Source of the DNA: Methanoregula sp.
Lineage (GTDB): Archaea > Halobacteriota > Methanomicrobia > Methanomicrobiales > Methanospirillaceae
DNA: 7,119 nucleotides
Direction: 5' to 3'
Assembly: GCA_003157895.1 (NCBI GenBank)
Contig: PMKW01000117.1
Location: forward strand, 18,762 to 25,880
Shown piece after piece: positions 4,816 through 7,119 of this stretch. Positions within the stretch are counted from its first letter, which is position 1; every line of letters starts with the position of its first letter. Under the pieces are notes generated by a model. It saw only the letters and a program-made list of their open reading frames with translations. It was not told where the DNA came from and made no database searches. The position numbers and the translations under genes are program-made.

Positions 4816-6708
4816 TCAGTCATCAAGAGTCGAGATGTCGCCGGGGTCCATGCCCATCTCTTTTGCTTTCAGCACCCGCCGCATGATCTTGCCGCTGCGG
4901 GTCTTTGGGAGGGTGGTGACAAACTCAATTTCCGATGGCATCGCGATCGGGCCGAGCGTGATCCGTACATGGTACAGGAGCTCGTTTTTCAAACGGTCGC
5001 TCGCGGTGAACCCAACGCGGAGGATGACGAATGCCTTGATGGTATTTCCTTTCACATCATCCGGCTTGCCGATGACCGCAGCTTCGGCAACAGCCTTGTG
5101 CGATACCAGTGCGCTCTCCACCTCGGCCGTCCCGATGTTGTGGCCGGCAACAACGATAAGATCGTCAGACCGGCCCAGCACCATGATGTAACCTTCCTTG
5201 TTTTTCACGGCAAGATCACCGACAGCGTACCAGCCCGGAATCGTGTTCCAGTATTTCCGGTACCGCTCGTCATCCTTGTAAACCGTGCGCAGCATCGATG
5301 GCCACGGTTCCCGGATTGCGAGGAAACCCCCGGTTCCGGGCGCAACGGATTTCCCGTTCTTGTCCACAACATCGGCAACAACGCCCGGGATACCCTTGCC
5401 AGCAAAACCCGGGTACATCCGCTCGCCGATCATGGTCGTAACCATATGCATACCGGTCTCGGTCTGCCACCAGGTATCGACAATCGGACACCGGTTCTTG
5501 CCGATCACGCGGTAATACCATTCAAAGGCTTCCGGGTTCAGCGGTTCGCCAACAGACCCGAGGATGCGGAGGGAACTGAGGTTACTCTTTGCAGGCCACT
5601 GTTCGCCAAGTTTCATGAACATCCGGATCGCAGTCGGGGCGGTATAGAGGATTGTAACCCCGAACTCTTCCACCATGCGCCAGTATATGCCAGGGTCCGG
5701 GTAATCCGGTGTTCCTTCGGTAAGGATGATCGTTGCGCCCATTGCGAGCGGTCCGTATACTACATAGGAATGCCCGGTAATCCAGCCGGGGTCTGCCGTG
5801 CACCAGTAGACATCATTTTCTTTGATATCGAACACGGTCTTGGTAGTATAATATGTTCCGACCATGTACCCGCCGCAGGTATGGACAATGCCTTTCGGGG
5901 CACCGGTAGAGCCGCTCGTATACAGGATAAAGAGCGGGTCTTCAGCATCCATGACCTCGGGTTCGCAATCCGGCTTCTCATCCCGGATCAGGTCATAGAA
6001 ATCGATCTCCATCTCCTTGTGGATCTCGACCGGCTGATCGAGTTCCCGGCGGAGGACGACCACATGCTCCACGCTTGGGGCATTAATGATCGCTTCCTCG
6101 ATAATATGCTTGAGCGGAATGGACTTGCCGCGCCGGAACGTAACATCGGCCGTAATCACGACCTTTGCCTCGGCACCGGTAATCCGGCTGTTGAGTGCTG
6201 CTGCGCCAAAACCGCCGAATACCACGCTGTGAACCGCCCCGATCCGGGCGCACGCAAGCATCGAGATGATCTGCTCCGGGACCATCGGCATGTAGATACA
6301 GACCCGGTCCCCCTTCCCAACACCCAGCTTTTTCAGGCCGTTGGCCACCCGCATCACTTCACGCAGGAGCTGGCGGTAGGTATAGATACGCTCGGTGTAA
6401 CCCTCACCTTTCCAGATCAGAGCTACCTTATTCCGGCGGGCATTCTGCACATTGCGGTCAAGGCAGTTGTAGGTAATATTGGTCTTACCATTGACAAACC
6501 AGTGCGCGTAAGGGTAATTCCATTCCTTCACTTTTGTGTACGGCGAGAACCAGTGCAGTTCCCGGGCAATCCGGTCCCAGAACGCGTCAGGATCTTTTTG
6601 GAAATCGTCATACGCCTTCTGGTAGTCACCTATCCAGCTGGTCTGCCGGTAGGAAGGATCGGGCGTGTAATACTTCTCGGTAAGTTTGACGTCAAAGTTT
6701 TCTGCCAT
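4816..6708 (-). CDS. acs: Acetyl-CoA synthetase, AMP-forming (Acs)
   Basis: A 630-residue acyl-adenylate enzyme making acetyl-CoA from acetate, ATP and CoA. The N-terminal Acs domain (about 15-75) is followed by the AMP-binding core with [15 protein letters not shown] (263-277), [13 protein letters not shown] (309-321) and DTWWQTETG (411-419). Acetate-pocket residues T311, V386 and W414 match Salmonella Acs, with I310 for Val; W414 is the residue that restricts the pocket to short acids. The C-terminal lid has R582 (CoA contact in the family), the catalytic, acetylatable lysine K607 ([11 protein letters not shown]) and the usual ending ISTLDD. One oddity: the hinge motif reads GHNIGTAE, with N524 aligned to Salmonella R526, a nucleotide-phosphate contact. 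The ATG at 6706-6708 gives a normal N-terminus. In a hydrogenotrophic methanogen the role is acetate assimilation towards pyruvate. It is transcribed towards tbp, with a dyad-rich promoter region. Confidence 0.95.
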   Translation of the reverse strand: MAENFDVKLTEKYYTPDPSYRQTSWIGDYQKAYDDFQKDPDAFWDRIARELHWFSPYTKVKEWNYPYAHWFVNGKTNITYNCLDRNVQNARRNKVALIWKGEGYTERIYTYRQLLREVMRVANGLKKLGVGKGDRVCIYMPMVPEQIISMLACARIGAVHSVVFGGFGAAALNSRITGAEAKVVITADVTFRRGKSIPLKHIIEEAIINAPSVEHVVVLRRELDQPVEIHKEMEIDFYDLIRDEKPDCEPEVMDAEDPLFILYTSGSTGAPKGIVHTCGGYMVGTYYTTKTVFDIKENDVYWCTADPGWITGHSYVVYGPLAMGATIILTEGTPDYPDPGIYWRMVEEFGVTILYTAPTAIRMFMKLGEQWPAKSNLSSLRILGSVGEPLNPEAFEWYYRVIGKNRCPIVDTWWQTETGMHMVTTMIGERMYPGFAGKGIPGVVADVVDKNGKSVAPGTGGFLAIREPWPSMLRTVYKDDERYRKYWNTIPGWYAVGDLAVKNKEGYIMVLGRSDDLIVVAGHNIGTAEVESALVSHKAVAEAAVIGKPDDVKGNTIKAFVILRVGFTASDRLKNELLYHVRITLGPIAMPSEIEFVTTLPKTRSGKIMRRVLKAKEMGMDPGDISTLDD

Positions 6709-6790
6709 GTAAAACCCCGATTTAACACAATTAATAATGTGTAATGGAAATTAAGGGTTATGATTTCCCTTCAACACCGGGTACCCGGAT
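6709..6790 (-). promoter_or_regulatory. acs promoter and dyad-rich control region
   Basis: Reading upstream from the acs ATG: a GGGG (6715-6718) could be a weak ribosome binding site, then a TATA-like ATTATTAA (minus strand, 6731-6738) centred about 27 bp away. It is enclosed by an ACACA-N8-TGTGT dyad (6725-6742). A second AT-rich element, CTTAATTT, lies at 6748-6755. Further up come AAGGG-N9-CCCTT (6753-6757 and 6767-6771) and a perfect 12-bp palindrome CCGGGTACCCGG (6777-6788). Which AT element is the real TATA box is unclear. The nearer one predicts a nearly leaderless mRNA; the farther one leaves about 20 nt that would include the GGGG. Confidence 0.45.
6777..6788. repeat. 12-bp perfect palindrome upstream of acs
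   Basis: CCGGGTACCCGG is self-complementary over 12 bases and lies about 70 bp before the acs start codon, upstream of both candidate TATA elements. It may be an operator or activator site; no protein can be named from the sequence. Confidence 0.6.
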
Positions 6791-6833
6791 AATGCAAAAC
6801 CGGAAAAGGGATTGAAAACAACGGTGTAAAAAG

Positions 6834-6968
6834 AATATTATTAAAACGGCTGCTCAATCGTGCCTGCATATCCGGGATGAGGACCGCGCATTGATTTTTG
6901 TTTTAGAGGAAAGGAGGCAATTTTGATCGATGAAAAGGAACCGGACAAAGAATTGAAATGATTTTTTT
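6834..6968 (+). other. Possible small plus-strand transcription unit with a mini-ORF
   Basis: In order on the plus strand: a TATA-like AATATTATTAAAA (6834-6844), a textbook Shine-Dalgarno AAGGAGG (6911-6917), a TTG start at 6923 with 5-nt spacing, 12 codons encoding MIDEKEPDKELK, a TGA (6959-6961), and directly after it a T7 run (6962-6968) suitable for termination. An alternative ATG at 6930 in another frame gives only 8 codons (MKRNRTKN). This could be a small RNA of about 100 nt, a leader peptide, or the decayed start of a lost gene. The arrangement is orderly, but each element alone is weak. I see no longer protein in this stretch on either strand. Confidence 0.25.
6962..6968 (+). terminator. 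T7 run, possible plus-strand terminator
   Basis: Seven consecutive T bases directly follow the mini-ORF stop. They would end any transcript coming from the left on the plus strand by archaeal U-run termination. No known gene is served. Confidence 0.3.
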
Positions 6969-7018
6969 GGCTCTGTAGAAACCCTCTTTTCAAGTAATGA
7001 TCTCCCCCCTTGCACCAA

Positions 7019-7042
7019 CCCCGCCCCCCATTGGGGGCGGGG
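7019..7042. repeat. Perfect 10-bp all-GC hairpin
   Basis: CCCCGCCCCC (7019-7028) pairs exactly with GGGGGCGGGG (7033-7042) around a CATT tetraloop. Every pair is G-C. No T-run follows on either strand, so it is not a standard terminator. Confidence 0.9.
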
Positions 7043-7060
7043 GCGTATTGCGATGCCTCG

Positions 7061-7109
7061 GTATTACCTGAACGAGAAATTTCTCCACAACAGCACATAC
7101 AGGTAATAC
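7061..7109. repeat. 10-bp inverted repeat enclosing a 12-bp palindrome
   Basis: GTATTACCTG (7061-7070) is the exact reverse complement of CAGGTAATAC (7100-7109), with a 29-base spacer. Inside the spacer, GAGAAATTTCTC (7074-7085) is a perfect palindrome. Outside the arms, CGATGCC (7051-7057) has an imperfect partner in GGCATAATCG (7110-7119), so the symmetry probably continues with bulges and may go past the window edge. Confidence 0.85.
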
Positions 7110-7119
7110 GGCATAATCG

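Larger units (their letters stand above)
6969..7119. other. Structured noncoding block at the right edge
   Basis: No credible gene is seen in these 151 bases. The block starts with GGCTCTGTAGAAACCC (6969-6984), which resembles the start of a transposon terminal repeat. It then has C-rich runs, a perfect GC hairpin (7019-7042) and a longer inverted repeat (7061-7109). An 85-codon minus-strand frame covering 6841-7098 (MCCCGEISRSGN...) has a composition dictated by the GC hairpin and low-complexity runs and I do not consider it coding. The block may be the edge of a repeat element, the leader of the next gene, or a structured RNA; the window ends too soon to tell. Confidence 0.5.

Noticed and set aside
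4792..6744. A 650-codon plus-strand open frame covering all of acs on the opposite strand
   Set aside because: It mirrors the codon bias of acs. Its translation is rich in His, Arg, Asp and Pro with no domain, while the minus-strand frame is an unmistakable Acs. Long antisense frames of this kind are common in GC-rich genes.
7019..7042. GC hairpin as a factor-independent terminator
   Set aside because: No T-run follows on either strand, and archaeal intrinsic termination depends on U-runs rather than stems.
6841..7098. An 85-codon minus-strand frame in the right noncoding region
   Set aside because: It runs through the GC hairpin and the inverted repeat, starts MCCCGE with unnatural composition, and has no convincing ribosome site or promoter.
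6969..7119. CRISPR array or tRNA gene
   Set aside because: There are no direct repeats with regular spacers, and no cloverleaf or T-loop sequence can be drawn.

Overview
The window looks like a chromosomal segment of a methanogenic euryarchaeon, most likely of the order Methanomicrobiales (Methanoregula-like). That placement is my inference from protein character, moderately high GC and gene content; nothing was searched. Archaeal signatures are clear: a TATA-binding protein, a PCNA clamp, the large (Fe-S) primase subunit, TATA-box promoters about 25-30 bp before several start codons, and U-run terminators instead of hairpin terminators.

Layout. (1) 1-464, minus: the first 154 codons of an unrecognised protein that runs off the left edge, with its own TATA box. 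(2) 556-2027, minus: a tight two-gene unit, rlmE (23S rRNA 2'-O-methyltransferase) then moaA (GTP 3',8-cyclase of molybdopterin/tungstopterin synthesis), 2 nt apart. (3) 2028-2129: a 102-bp divergent promoter region with one shared AT-rich core and overlapping dyads. (4) 2130-3970, plus: pcn then priL, stop and start codons overlapping (TGATG). (5) 3963-4139, minus: a two-helix membrane miniprotein meeting priL tail to tail. (6) 4181-4196: a T7/A9 tract that can act as a U-run terminator in both directions. (7) 4198-4758, minus: tbp, apparently leaderless. (8) 4816-6708, minus: AMP-forming acetyl-CoA synthetase, behind a dyad-rich control region. (9) 6709-7119: 411 bp with no convincing gene, holding the acs promoter, a possible small plus-strand transcript with a mini-ORF, a perfect 10-bp GC hairpin, and a second long inverted repeat enclosing a 12-bp palindrome.

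How the genes fit together. pcn and priL make replication-fork parts: PCNA tethers polymerase and ligase, and PriL is the Fe-S half of primase. priS is not in the window. tbp supplies the general transcription factor. acs activates acetate to acetyl-CoA, which hydrogenotrophic methanogens need for carbon assimilation. moaA makes the pterin precursor for the Mo/W enzymes (formylmethanofuran and formate dehydrogenases) central to this lifestyle. rlmE modifies the ribosome. This is mostly ordinary core-genome content. I did not find a convincing new multi-gene system. The least explained parts are the right-hand noncoding block, the palindromes in the pcn, priL, tbp and acs control or coding regions, and an Arg-to-Asn change at a normally critical position of Acs.
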